From the NCBI GenBank assembly GCA_016710115.1, contig JADJLN010000010.1:137235-201234 (forward strand): a stretch of 64,000 nucleotides of DNA, read 5' to 3'. Each line of letters starts with the position of its first letter. The stretch's first letter is position 1. The DNA is from Saprospiraceae bacterium (GTDB lineage: Bacteria > Bacteroidota > Bacteroidia > Chitinophagales > Saprospiraceae). Under the pieces are notes generated by a model. That model made no database searches. It saw only the letters and a list, made by a program, of their open reading frames with translations, and was not told the origin of the DNA. A program made the position numbers and the translations under genes. This document shows, piece by piece, positions 28,151-36,564 of the stretch.

Positions 28151-28715
28151 TTTTGAACATTGATTTTTCGAATTTAGAATTTATTTGTGATTTGATGCTT
28201 GAGATTTGGAATTTCAGCTGTCTGTTGTGGGATCTTTTTTTATCTCACATATCTCTTTTGTTTCGGTCATTGAGATTTCGGATTTTGAATTTGTTTGTTA
28301 TTTGGTGCTTGTCATTTGGAATTTCCTCATTTGATGCTTGAGATTTGGAATTTCCACGCTCCTCTGATTTACTTGCCTGTCTGTCTCTATTGTTTTGGTT
28401 ATTGAAATTTCGGTTTTAGAATTTATTTGTGATTTGATGCTTGTCATTTGGAATTTTCTCTGATGGTCCGATCTGCCTGCGTGTCTCCATTGTTTTGAAC
28501 ATTGATTTTTTAAATTTTGAATTTGTTTGTGATTTGATGCTTGAGATTTGGAATTTCGGTTGTCAGTTGTCAGTTGTCAGTTCTTTTTTTTATCTCACAT
28601 ATCTCTTTTGTTTCGGTCATTGAGATTTCGGATTTTGAATTTGTTTGTTATTTGGTGCTTGTCATTTGGAATTTCCTCATTTGATGCTTGAGATTTGGAA
28701 TTTCCACGCTTGGTT
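28151..28715 (-). repeat. Inverted counterpart of the A-rich array, with a 126-bp perfect duplication
   Basis: The words atttgtgatttgatgcttg and atttggaatttc are reverse-complement relatives of the array just before it. Within this part, 28235-28360 and 28585-28710 appear identical over 126 bases, a recent duplication. A small tgtcagt tandem (28558-28580) lies before the second copy. No gene is present. Confidence 0.85.
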
Positions 28716-28800
28716 CTTCCTGACATCCTCCTCCACTCCTTAACCCATAACCCTTAACTCCTTAACTCCTTAACTCCTCCACTCCTCATAACCTCCTTCC

Positions 28801-29252
28801 ATGGCTTTGATCATCAAACCATATACTGATCTCACATTGGACGAACTGTATGAACTTCTGCAGTTTCGACAGGAGGTATTTGTCGTGGAACAGAACTGCC
28901 CCTACCTGGATGCGGATGGTGCGAAAGACAAGTCGAGTTGGCATATTTGGCTGACAGATGGCGAGGGAAGAATGATTGCCTATTGCCGGGTATTGCCCAA
29001 GGGTTGAGTTATGCTGAATATATAGCCATCGGTCGGGTGATCAGCAGGTTGGATCAACGGCGGACGGGAGCTGGAAAACATATCATGATGGAGGCAGTCG
29101 GTTGGATTCTTGATCAATGGCCATCTGAGTCGATCAAAATCAGTGCTCAATGCTATCTGGACCATTTTTATAGCGATTTGGGCTTTGTCAAGACAGGTGA
29201 AGAGTATTTGGAGGATGGTATTCCTCATCAGGCAATGATCTTGAAAAAATAA
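28801..29252 (+). CDS. GNAT-family N-acetyltransferase, ElaA-like (one frameshift)
   Basis: A ~150-residue acetyl-CoA-dependent acetyltransferase of the ElaA type. The first frame gives YELLQFRQEVFVVEQNCPY, the characteristic ElaA N-terminal motif, and ends at CRVLPKG. The next frame continues with SYAEYIAIGRVI, RRTGAGKHIMMEAV (the acetyl-CoA pyrophosphate loop) and HFYSDLGFVKTGEEYLEDG. One G missing from the run at 29001-29003 explains the break and restores LPKGLSYAEYIAIG. The start codon follows directly on a cctcataacctcc repeat. Substrate unknown. Confidence 0.86.
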
Positions 29253-29312
29253 TGAGCAAGGAGGTGCAACAATGCGACTTCCAATCGATCTTCATGGATA
29301 AATCCAAACATC

Positions 29313-29771
29313 ATGAAACGATCTTTGCAAACTCTCCTGTTGGTTTTTGTTTCTTTTGGTCTTTATGCACAGACAGATATGGTCTGGGATGATTATGGCC
29401 TGGGGTTTACCCTGCCAAAAGGATTGACCATCACGGAAAATGATGGCGATACATTTTCAGCCGAAGGGAATGATCTTTACCTGACCATCCTTCCGATCCT
29501 CGATCGTACGATTACAGAAGATGATCTGGCCGATGCAGTCATTGCCATGGCGACAGAGATGGACTATGACGACCTGACAGATGCAGATGATCTCGAATTG
29601 AATGATCTCTATGGCTACTATGTCGAAGGGGAAAAAGATGGTGCTCATGCATTTGTCATCGCCATGATGGACACGCAGTCGTCAACCAATTATCTGGCTG
29701 TTGTGGTATTTACTCCCGCTCGTCGCGAGCAGGCGATCCGTCTGGCTCGGTCATTTTATGCATACGAATAG
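29313..29771 (+). CDS. Small secreted protein of unknown function
   Basis: A 152-residue product with a signal peptide (LQTLLLVFVSFGLYAQ) and a strongly acidic mature part (FSAEGNDLYLTILPILD, EMDYDDLTDADDLELNDL). It ends in a basic helix-like segment (RREQAIRLARSFYAYE). I recognise no family. It lies convergent with the alpha/beta hydrolase gene, six bases apart. Confidence 0.75.
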   Translation: MKRSLQTLLLVFVSFGLYAQTDMVWDDYGLGFTLPKGLTITENDGDTFSAEGNDLYLTILPILDRTITEDDLADAVIAMATEMDYDDLTDADDLELNDLYGYYVEGEKDGAHAFVIAMMDTQSSTNYLAVVVFTPARREQAIRLARSFYAYE

Positions 29772-29777
29772 ATCCCA

Positions 29778-30548
29778 TCACGAATTACCGGATAATTGCT
29801 TCATCACTGCCTGATAGAATGCCTCAGGCTGTTCAGCGTGAAGCCAATGCCCGGCATCGGGAATGGTCAGTAATTCAGCCGAAGGAAATCTTTGGGTGAT
29901 CTCTGCCCAATCCTCATCCAGAATATAATCGGAACGACCGCCTCGAAAAAAGGTGGTCGTTCCTGTATAGGCATGTCCCGGGTGGACACCGCTAATAATC
30001 TGATCATATTGCGAGGTAATCACGGGGAGATTCATTTTCCAACGATATCCTTCCTGGCCGTTTCGTCCGAGGTTTTTTAACAGAAACTGGACAATGCCAT
30101 CTTGGTGAATGGTCCGTCGGAGAAACTCCTCTGCCTCAGCACGACTCTGCACCTGATCCACCGGCAGGCCATTGAGTGCATCGAGGATACGTTCATGCCC
30201 ACCGGGATAGTCCTTCGTACCAATATCGGTCACCAGGAGTTGATCTACCAGATCCGGGTGGGAGAATGCGAGATGCATGGCCACCTTGCCACCCATGGAG
30301 TGCCCAAGGATATGTGCCTTATGGATCCATTCCTGCTCCATCAGTCGAACCAGGTCTTCGACCATGGCCGTATAGGTCATCACAGGATCGTGGAAAGACC
30401 GTCCATGGTTGCGCAGGTCGACGGTCACCACGGTGAAATGTTCAGCGAACTGACGGGCCAGGGTAGCCCAGTTGTCAGAGGTACCGAAGAGGCCATGCAG
30501 GATAACCAGGGGATCGCCCTGGCCCTGGATCTTGTGGTGGAGGATCAT
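29778..30548 (-). CDS. Alpha/beta-fold hydrolase (YbfF-like esterase)
   Basis: A 256-residue hydrolase of the YbfF/acyl-CoA thioesterase-like branch. Visible features are LVILHGLFGTSDNWATLARQ (oxyanion-hole region), DLRNHGRSFHD, the nucleophile elbow GHSMGGKVAMHLAF with the catalytic serine, and the C-terminal DAGHWLHAEQPEAF carrying the catalytic histidine. An upstream in-frame ATG at 30629 would add 27 residues not found in the family, so the ATG at 30548 (MILHHKIQGQGDP) is preferred. Substrate unknown. Confidence 0.87.
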   Translation of the reverse strand: MILHHKIQGQGDPLVILHGLFGTSDNWATLARQFAEHFTVVTVDLRNHGRSFHDPVMTYTAMVEDLVRLMEQEWIHKAHILGHSMGGKVAMHLAFSHPDLVDQLLVTDIGTKDYPGGHERILDALNGLPVDQVQSRAEAEEFLRRTIHQDGIVQFLLKNLGRNGQEGYRWKMNLPVITSQYDQIISGVHPGHAYTGTTTFFRGGRSDYILDEDWAEITQRFPSAELLTIPDAGHWLHAEQPEAFYQAVMKQLSGNS

Positions 30549-30750
30549 GGGGAGTAAACATCGGGAATCAAGTGTTCGTTCATGCGCTTCTGAATCGATT
30601 TCATGACAGAAGGTGCCTTTATCTGCCATGTCAGAAAGAGCTATGCTCCATGACCTGAAATGTCAATCATGCTGATTTTGGGCTGAATGATTAGGAAAGC
30701 GATCAATTAATACCGATATTGTAGCTTACAATGCAATAATTACGGCATTA

Positions 30751-31920
30751 ATGAATCAGTTTATCCCGCGAAGACTGGAGAATAACATCCTGGCATTGGC
30801 TGGATATTTCCCGGTAGTCGCCATCGTTGGGCCAAGACAAGTGGGTAAAACATCGCTGGTCCAGCGACTGCCCGGTCATCTGCCCAAAGAGACCGTCTAT
30901 CTGGACATGGAGAATCCGGATGATCGGATCAAATTGGATCAGCCAACGCTCTTCCTTGAGCCACTGGCAAACAAAACCGTCATTCTTGACGAGATTCAAC
31001 GTGTTCCAGATCTGTTTCCAGTTCTTCGAGGCATTATCGATCGAAATCGGGAGCCAGGCAGGTTTATCTTCCTGGGAAGTGCTTCACCAGACCTGATCCG
31101 GGGGACATCTGAATCACTTGCAGGGAGGATAGCCTTTATCGAGTTGACCCCATTGATGATTGACGAACTGCCCGAAGCGATCGATTTTCGAACGCACTGG
31201 TTGCGGGGGGGATTTCCGGACTCCTTACTTGCGCCAAACGAAAGCATGTCATCCGTCTGGCGAGAAAATTTTATCCGAACATACCTGGAACAGGATCTGG
31301 CAGACCTGGGACTTATGGCCGAGCCATTATTGATCCGCAGACTATGGCAGATGTTGGCTCATCTTAGTGGTCAATTATTGAATAAACATGCACTCGCCTC
31401 ATCGTTAGGCATACACAGTACGACGGTCAGTCGATATCTGGATTTGATGGAGTCGGCGTTTTTAATTCAGCGCTTGCCCCCGTTTCTGGTGAACACAAAA
31501 AAGCGATTGGTGAAGACGCCCAAGGTGTATTTGCGGGATACGGGAATTCTTCATCAATTGCTTCGTATTCCTTCCTTTTTGGATCTGAGTGGAAATCCCA
31601 TAATAGGCTCTTCCTGGGAGACGTGGGTTGTCAATCAAATTACCGGGATGAAACCGGAAGATCTGGATGTATCCTTCTATCGGACACATGACGGCACAGA
31701 GGTTGACCTTGTCCTTTCTCGCTCGACAAAGCCTGTTACATTGGTCGAGATGAACTATTCAACTACTCCTCGGGTGACCAGAGGCTTTACCGTTGCCTCG
31801 GCCGATCTGAACGTCGAACGACGATTCATTGTATGTCCAGTGGAATACGGTTTTCCATTATCAAATGGTGTTCGTGTTTTGGGGTTGAAAGAACTTGACC
31901 AGTTGTGGGAAGGACTTTAG
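30751..31920 (+). CDS. AAA-family ATPase with DUF4143 domain
   Basis: A 389-residue protein of the widespread archaeal/bacterial AAA_14-DUF4143 type. It has a Walker A motif (VGPRQVGKTSLVQRL), Walker B (VILDEIQRVPDLFPVL) and the sensor region FLGSASPDLIRG. A winged-helix/DUF4143 part follows (YLDLMESAFLIQRLPPF, KTPKVYLRDTGILHQLL), ending in a PD-(D/E)XK-like segment (GTEVDLVLSR, VTLVEMNY). Members are often called toxin-like or mobile-element-associated ATPases, but no function is established. It stands alone, before uvrB. Confidence 0.85.
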   Translation: MNQFIPRRLENNILALAGYFPVVAIVGPRQVGKTSLVQRLPGHLPKETVYLDMENPDDRIKLDQPTLFLEPLANKTVILDEIQRVPDLFPVLRGIIDRNREPGRFIFLGSASPDLIRGTSESLAGRIAFIELTPLMIDELPEAIDFRTHWLRGGFPDSLLAPNESMSSVWRENFIRTYLEQDLADLGLMAEPLLIRRLWQMLAHLSGQLLNKHALASSLGIHSTTVSRYLDLMESAFLIQRLPPFLVNTKKRLVKTPKVYLRDTGILHQLLRIPSFLDLSGNPIIGSSWETWVVNQITGMKPEDLDVSFYRTHDGTEVDLVLSRSTKPVTLVEMNYSTTPRVTRGFTVASADLNVERRFIVCPVEYGFPLSNGVRVLGLKELDQLWEGL

Positions 31921-32031
31921 TTCCCCCAAACTTGTTCATTCATTTCATTCGCCTGCCCCTTGAAGGGAAGCCGCAGTATTTGAAGATGGATAAGATGAAC
32001 GATTCCGCAATGGTCTTGATCCAAGGCTCCC

Positions 32032-32040
32032 TACCTTTAC
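32032..32040 (+). promoter_or_regulatory. Candidate -7 box overlapping the uvrB start
   Basis: TACCTTTAC fits TAnnTTTG except for the last base and ends three bases before the uvrB ATG at 32044. If it works as a promoter, transcription would begin at or next to the start codon, giving a leaderless message. Confidence 0.4.
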
Positions 32041-32043
32041 CCT

Positions 32044-34077
32044 ATGGCTTTCAAACTCGAATCCCGTTTTTCACCCACAGGCGACCAGCCGGAAGCCATC
32101 CGTCAACTGGTCGGGGGCATTCAGGCTGGTGAGCCCGGCCAGGTCCTTCTCGGTGTGACTGGCTCCGGCAAAACGTTTACCGTGGCCAATGTGATTGCCC
32201 AGTTGAACCGGCCGACGCTGGTCCTGACACATAACAAGACACTGACGGCTCAACTGTATGGGGAGTTCCGCGAATTTTTCCCGGATAACGCCGTGGAGTA
32301 TTTCGTGTCCTACTACGATTACTACCAGCCGGAAGCCTATATGTCGGTTTCCGACACCTTTATCGAAAAGGATCTCTCCATCAATGCAGAAGTGGACAAG
32401 CTGCGCTTGCGCGCTACCTCCTCTCTGCTGTCCGGACGTCGGGATGTCATCATCGTGGCCTCTGTCTCCTGCATTTATGGTATGGGCAACCCGGAGGACT
32501 ACAAGGCAGGTATCATCCGGTTGTACAAGGGCCTTGTCATCAGCCGGAATACCTTTCTATACAATCTGGTAGAAGCTCTTTACAGCCGCACAGAAACAAC
32601 TCTGGAGCAGGGCACATTCCGGGTGAAAGGCGATACGGTCGACATCAACCTTCCCTATGTCGATTACGGGTACCGGATCACGTTTTTCGGGGATGAGATC
32701 GAAACCATCGAAACCCTGGAGATCGAATCGGGAAAAAAGATCGAAGCGATCGAACATGCCGCGATTTTTCCGGCCAACCTCTATGTCGCACCCAAGCAGC
32801 GGATTCATTCCATTATCCGGGATATTGAAGATGAACTGAATGCCCAGGAGAAGTACTTTCTCAAGGAGCGCCGTCTCCTTGAAGCACGCCGGATCAAAGA
32901 GCGAGTCAGCTTTGATCTGGAGATGATGCGAGAGCTCGGCTATTGCAGTGGAGTAGAAAACTACAGCCGGTTTTTTGACGGTCGGGAGCCGGGCACACGG
33001 CCGTTTTGTCTGCTGGATTATTTTCCCGAGGATTATCTGATGTTTATCGACGAAAGCCACGTCACAGTACCTCAGGTGAGAGGCATGTGGGGTGGAGACC
33101 GGGCGAGGAAGATCAATCTGGTCAACTATGGTTTCCGACTGGCTTCTGCCCTGGATAACCGGCCACTCAGCTTTGAAGAATTCGAAAGCATCATCAATCA
33201 GGTGGTGTATGTGAGTGCTACGCCGGGCGACTACGAACTGGAGGCTACAGGTGGCGTGATCGTCGAGCAGCTGATTCGCCCGACCGGACTGCTGGATCCG
33301 CCGATTGATGTCCGTCCAAGTTTCAATCAGATCGATGATCTGTTGGATGAGATCAACGAGCGGGTCAAACGAAATGAACGTACTCTTGTCACGACCCTCA
33401 CCAAGCGAATGGCGGAAGAGCTCAGTGCGTACCTGATCAAACTGGATATCCGCTGTCGCTATATCCATTCCGAGGTCGACACCATGGAACGTGTGGAGAT
33501 CCTCCGTGATCTCCGGATCGGCGGGTTTGACGTGCTGGTTGGTGTGAACCTGTTGCGAGAGGGTCTTGACTTGCCGGAGGTCAGTCTGGTTGCCATTCTG
33601 GATGCAGACAAGGAAGGCTTCCTGAGGAATGACCGATCACTGACGCAAACAGCAGGACGGGCTGCCCGAAATGCAAATGGGCTGGTCATTTTCTATGCGG
33701 ACAAAATGACCGAGTCGATGGAAAAGACCATTGGTGAGACCAATCGGCGCCGGGCCATCCAGATCGCGTACAATGAAGAGCATGGGATTACACCGCAAAC
33801 CATCTTGCGGACCAAAGAAGAGATCCTGGCACAGAAATCCATCCTGGATATTCGGGGTAAAAAACACAATGCCTATCTCGAACCGGAAGCGCCCAGTGTC
33901 GCAGCTGACCCTATCGTCCAGTATGCCACACGCGACCAGCTTGAAAAGATGATTAAAGAGACCGAAGACCGGATGAAAGCGGCCGCAAAAGAATATGATT
34001 TTATGTCCGCGGCACAGTATCGCGATGAAGCAGCGGCGTTGAAGAAGGAATTGAAATCCCGGTTTCCGGGAAATTAA
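32044..34077 (+). CDS. uvrB: Excinuclease ABC subunit B
   Basis: The damage-verifying helicase-like subunit of nucleotide excision repair. The 677-residue protein is complete and undisturbed. It contains the N-terminal FSPTGDQPEAIRQLV and Walker A GVTGSGKTFT, followed by the DNA-inserting beta-hairpin region (EYFVSYYDYYQPEAY). The DEAD-like motif lies in LMFIDESHVTVPQ. Helicase motif VI is in QTAGRAARNANG, and the C-terminal UvrB/UvrC-interacting helix pair is in MIKETEDRMKAAAKEYDFM. The stop is followed after seven bases by a GGTAAAA tandem tract. It is a good reference for local sequence quality, since 2 kb show no frameshift. Confidence 0.97.
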   Translation: MAFKLESRFSPTGDQPEAIRQLVGGIQAGEPGQVLLGVTGSGKTFTVANVIAQLNRPTLVLTHNKTLTAQLYGEFREFFPDNAVEYFVSYYDYYQPEAYMSVSDTFIEKDLSINAEVDKLRLRATSSLLSGRRDVIIVASVSCIYGMGNPEDYKAGIIRLYKGLVISRNTFLYNLVEALYSRTETTLEQGTFRVKGDTVDINLPYVDYGYRITFFGDEIETIETLEIESGKKIEAIEHAAIFPANLYVAPKQRIHSIIRDIEDELNAQEKYFLKERRLLEARRIKERVSFDLEMMRELGYCSGVENYSRFFDGREPGTRPFCLLDYFPEDYLMFIDESHVTVPQVRGMWGGDRARKINLVNYGFRLASALDNRPLSFEEFESIINQVVYVSATPGDYELEATGGVIVEQLIRPTGLLDPPIDVRPSFNQIDDLLDEINERVKRNERTLVTTLTKRMAEELSAYLIKLDIRCRYIHSEVDTMERVEILRDLRIGGFDVLVGVNLLREGLDLPEVSLVAILDADKEGFLRNDRSLTQTAGRAARNANGLVIFYADKMTESMEKTIGETNRRRAIQIAYNEEHGITPQTILRTKEEILAQKSILDIRGKKHNAYLEPEAPSVAADPIVQYATRDQLEKMIKETEDRMKAAAKEYDFMSAAQYRDEAAALKKELKSRFPGN

Positions 34078-34084
34078 ATGAAGG

Positions 34085-34168
34085 GGTAAAAGGTAAAAGG
34101 TAAAAGGTAAAAGGTAAAAGGTAAAAGGTAAAAGGTAAAAGGTAAAAGGTAAAAGGTAAAAGGTAAAA
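34085..34168. repeat. GGTAAAA heptamer, twelve tandem copies
   Basis: A perfect run of twelve GGTAAAA units (34085-34168), then a partial unit. It separates uvrB from the SDR gene, whose ATG is 27 bases further on. Such a perfect short tandem repeat is prone to length change by replication slippage. Confidence 0.95.
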
Positions 34169-34195
34169 GGTAATTATTATACGAATCAATAAAAT

Positions 34196-34912
34196 ATGTC
34201 CACTTCAGATCAGGTGAAAACGTCGCTCAAGTGCGACAGGATCGCATTAGTGACGGGAGCCAACCGAGGTATCGGAAAAGAAATTGCCAGACAATTAGCC
34301 GAACGGGGGATCATGGTGATCGCCGTCGGGCGTGAACCGGGTGCTATTAAAAAGACTGCTGATGAACTGGGGAGCAACGTCGTTCCTCTAGTGGGCGATA
34401 TCCGTCGGGTGGATCAATGTGCCCTTCTCGCGACGTTGGTAGAACAGCGGTTTGGCCATCTGGATATCCTGGTCAATAATGCAGGTATAATCGGCAACAT
34501 GGCTGCCACGGATTTTGATCTCGATCAACTCCGGGATGTGATGGAGACCAACCTGTTTGGCAGTATCCAGATCACTCGGGCACTATGGCCATTGTTGACC
34601 CAGAGCCGTGACGCACGCATCATCAATTTGTCGAGTGGCATGGGGAGTCTGGCTGATCAGCAAAGGGGCAATTATGCCGCATATCGCCTCTCCAAGTGGA
34701 GTCTGAACGGGTGGACCATGTTATTGGCCGGGGATGCGCCATCCAATGTCCAGGTACAGGCCATGTGTCCTGGTTGGGTGCAAACCGATATGGGCGGCCC
34801 TGGCGCTGAACGACCCGTAGAGAAAGGGGCTGAAACAGCCGTTTGGCTGGCCACTGAAAAGGAACTTCCATCTGGAAAATTCTGGCGAGATAAGGCCGTG
34901 ATCCCCTGGTAA
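34196..34912 (+). CDS. SDR-family oxidoreductase
   Basis: A 238-residue classical short-chain dehydrogenase/reductase. It has the cofactor motif ALVTGANRGIGKEIARQLA (TGxxxGxG), the structural NNAG motif (ILVNNAGIIGN), the catalytic serine in INLSSGMGS and the catalytic YxxxK in YAAYRLSKWSL, followed by CPGWVQTDMGG. These features match carbonyl reductase-like proteins. The arginine-containing TGANRG pattern suggests NADP preference, which is inference. It follows the GGTAAAA tract and has no obvious partner gene. Confidence 0.9.
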   Translation: MSTSDQVKTSLKCDRIALVTGANRGIGKEIARQLAERGIMVIAVGREPGAIKKTADELGSNVVPLVGDIRRVDQCALLATLVEQRFGHLDILVNNAGIIGNMAATDFDLDQLRDVMETNLFGSIQITRALWPLLTQSRDARIINLSSGMGSLADQQRGNYAAYRLSKWSLNGWTMLLAGDAPSNVQVQAMCPGWVQTDMGGPGAERPVEKGAETAVWLATEKELPSGKFWRDKAVIPW

Positions 34913-34929
34913 CGATGGAATAAAACCCG

Positions 34930-35275
34930 GAGAATTGTAGAACTGATGAATCGGAGATCTCTGGCTGCCGGGGCCTGTTTCCTCCCGGCACAGCGGGCAG
35001 GCATTTCTTTGTTCCTGCGTTCCTGGTTCCAAGTTCCTGATTGGTTATTCCTCGAAATAGCGCAGATTTCGACCCCGGATTTACCCAACACCCAATACCC
35101 AACACCCAAGACCAATTTCATCCCTCATTCCTGATCCCTCGAAATAACCCAATCACGAAATAACGAATTACCCAACACCCAATACCCAACGCCCAAGACC
35201 TTTCTCATCCCTCGGCCCTCATCCCTCGGCCCTCGGCCCTCATTCGTGATTTCTCAACACTTCTCCGTATTATTG
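34930..35275. repeat. Word repeats: CCCAACAC / CCCAATAC, AATAACGAAATAACG, TCCCTCGGCCC
   Basis: Fills the gap between the SDR gene and a lipoprotein gene. It shows octamers such as acccaacacccaatac (35085-35115 and 35171-35195), ttcctggttccaagttcctg words and a catccctcggccctcggccc tract (35210-35245). No gene was found between 34913 and 35295. Confidence 0.75.
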
Positions 35276-35295
35276 ATATCCAAAATGGCCTAATC

Positions 35296-35670
35296 ATGAC
35301 TCTCCGTATCCTTGGCTGCCTGATCCTGTTGCTGTCTTTCTCCTGTACCAAAAACAGTGATTGTCCGGAATGCGGGTATTACAGCGGGTTGTCCCAAAAG
35401 GTCGATTTCCTGCCAGGGACGACCACAGGGAGTTATTCAACAACCACCAAAACCTATGAAGTGGCTCGTGCCGGTGATGGATTTCGCACAGATTTCTTCT
35501 TTTATGAGCCAGATGAACAAGGCAATTTCAATGAAGAAGTCGATTCTTCAGAATTGGGATCAAAAGGCTACGAAGCATTGACCGTTCATCTTTTCAATGA
35601 TACCCTCTATTTCTATCTGGACAAGACACAGGGCCGCTCCGAGGAATTTCTGGGCATTCGGATTAAATAA
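35296..35670 (+). CDS. Small lipoprotein of unknown function
   Basis: A 124-residue product with a lipoprotein-type signal (LGCLILLLSFSC, lipidation Cys17), followed by CPECGYY, a CxxC that might bind metal, and a beta-rich body (YEALTVHLFNDTLYFYLD). Its size, signal and cysteine pair are clear; the family is not recognised. It lies between two repeat tracts. Confidence 0.68.
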   Translation: MTLRILGCLILLLSFSCTKNSDCPECGYYSGLSQKVDFLPGTTTGSYSTTTKTYEVARAGDGFRTDFFFYEPDEQGNFNEEVDSSELGSKGYEALTVHLFNDTLYFYLDKTQGRSEEFLGIRIK

Positions 35671-35689
35671 TGTGTTCCAGGTCACTCTC

Positions 35690-35875
35690 ATTCCTCCCCG
35701 CTACAGCGGGCAAGCATTCCTCATTCCTTTGTTCCTGATTCCTGATTATACAAGTGTTTGAGAACCTGTTGTTCATGCAATACTCTCAGAAAAAATATTT
35801 TACCCATTACCCATTACCCATTACCCATTACCCAATACCCAATACCCAATACCCAATACCCAATACCCCTTTCTT
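35690..35875. repeat. TACCCAT / TACCCAA heptamer tract
   Basis: From 35801, four TACCCAT units are followed by about six TACCCAA units in perfect heptamer register. Before that come tcattcctcattcctttg words. The change of one base between the two halves shows that units were amplified in blocks. Confidence 0.9.
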
Positions 35876-35883
35876 ACCCGGTT

Positions 35884-36564
35884 TTACCAAACGGTAATGA
35901 TATATTGATACGGCAACGTTTCCACATCGATCTCGACATGCTCGAAACCGGCCTTGCGCAATTCTGTTGTCACCTGTTCTTCTGACATTTTCATATCAAC
36001 CGGAGGACCTACCGGCGCGTCTTCCTTGAAGAAATCAATGACGACAAGACGCCCATCTGATTTCAATCCTTTTCTGACCTCCCTGAAATAATCGATCCGG
36101 TTTTCAATATGATGATACGTATCGACAATGAGGACCATGTCCACTTCTTTGGATCGAAGGGCAGGGGAGTCAAACGGCACTTTTCTGGTCTCGATTTGTG
36201 AAGAGGCCCACGTATTCTTCTCCTTCACCTTTTGAGCAATATAATCCAGGAATCGCTCATCCACATCGGCACAGATAACCCGGGCTCCGGCTTTGGCCAT
36301 TCGGAAAGAAAAATAACCTGTACCGCTGCCGATATCCATGACCGTTTTCCCCTTCAGATTGCCCAATCGGACCATCACAGCATCCGGTTTCTGCCATTCA
36401 TCGCGGGCCGGATCCTCGAAATGTGCTACCAGTTCCTCAAACGGGCGTTGATTCATGTGATGGTTGGCATGATTATCCGCGTCGTGGTTGTGGCCATGAT
36501 GGTCCTGTTGTGCACATGCGAGATTGGTGCTTAGTAACATCATGATGAAAAGCAGGTTTTTCAT
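35884..36564 (-). CDS. Class I SAM-dependent methyltransferase with signal peptide
   Basis: A 226-residue protein that combines an N-terminal export signal (NLLFIMMLLSTNLACAQQ) and a histidine-rich segment (HHGHNHDADNHANHH) with a standard class I methyltransferase domain: VMDIGSGTGYFSFRMA (SAM-binding motif I), VICADVDERFL, DMVLIVDTYHHIENRIDYF and LVVIDFFKEDAP. The ATG at 36564 overlaps the stop of the permease gene (ATGA), which fixes this start; an upstream in-frame ATG at 36600 is less likely. SAM is normally cytoplasmic, so an exported methyltransferase is unexpected. The histidine-rich stretch suggests metal binding. The substrate is unknown. Confidence 0.85.
   Translation of the reverse strand: MKNLLFIMMLLSTNLACAQQDHHGHNHDADNHANHHMNQRPFEELVAHFEDPARDEWQKPDAVMVRLGNLKGKTVMDIGSGTGYFSFRMAKAGARVICADVDERFLDYIAQKVKEKNTWASSQIETRKVPFDSPALRSKEVDMVLIVDTYHHIENRIDYFREVRKGLKSDGRLVVIDFFKEDAPVGPPVDMKMSEEQVTTELRKAGFEHVEIDVETLPYQYIITVW

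Noticed and set aside
27480..28715. Regular repeats considered as a CRISPR array
   Set aside because: Units are ~85-100 bp with conserved sequence throughout and no unique spacers; no cas genes in the window.
34001..34189. An open frame with LLPFTFY heptads on the minus strand over the uvrB end
   Set aside because: Translation of the GGTAAAA tandem tract, not a gene.
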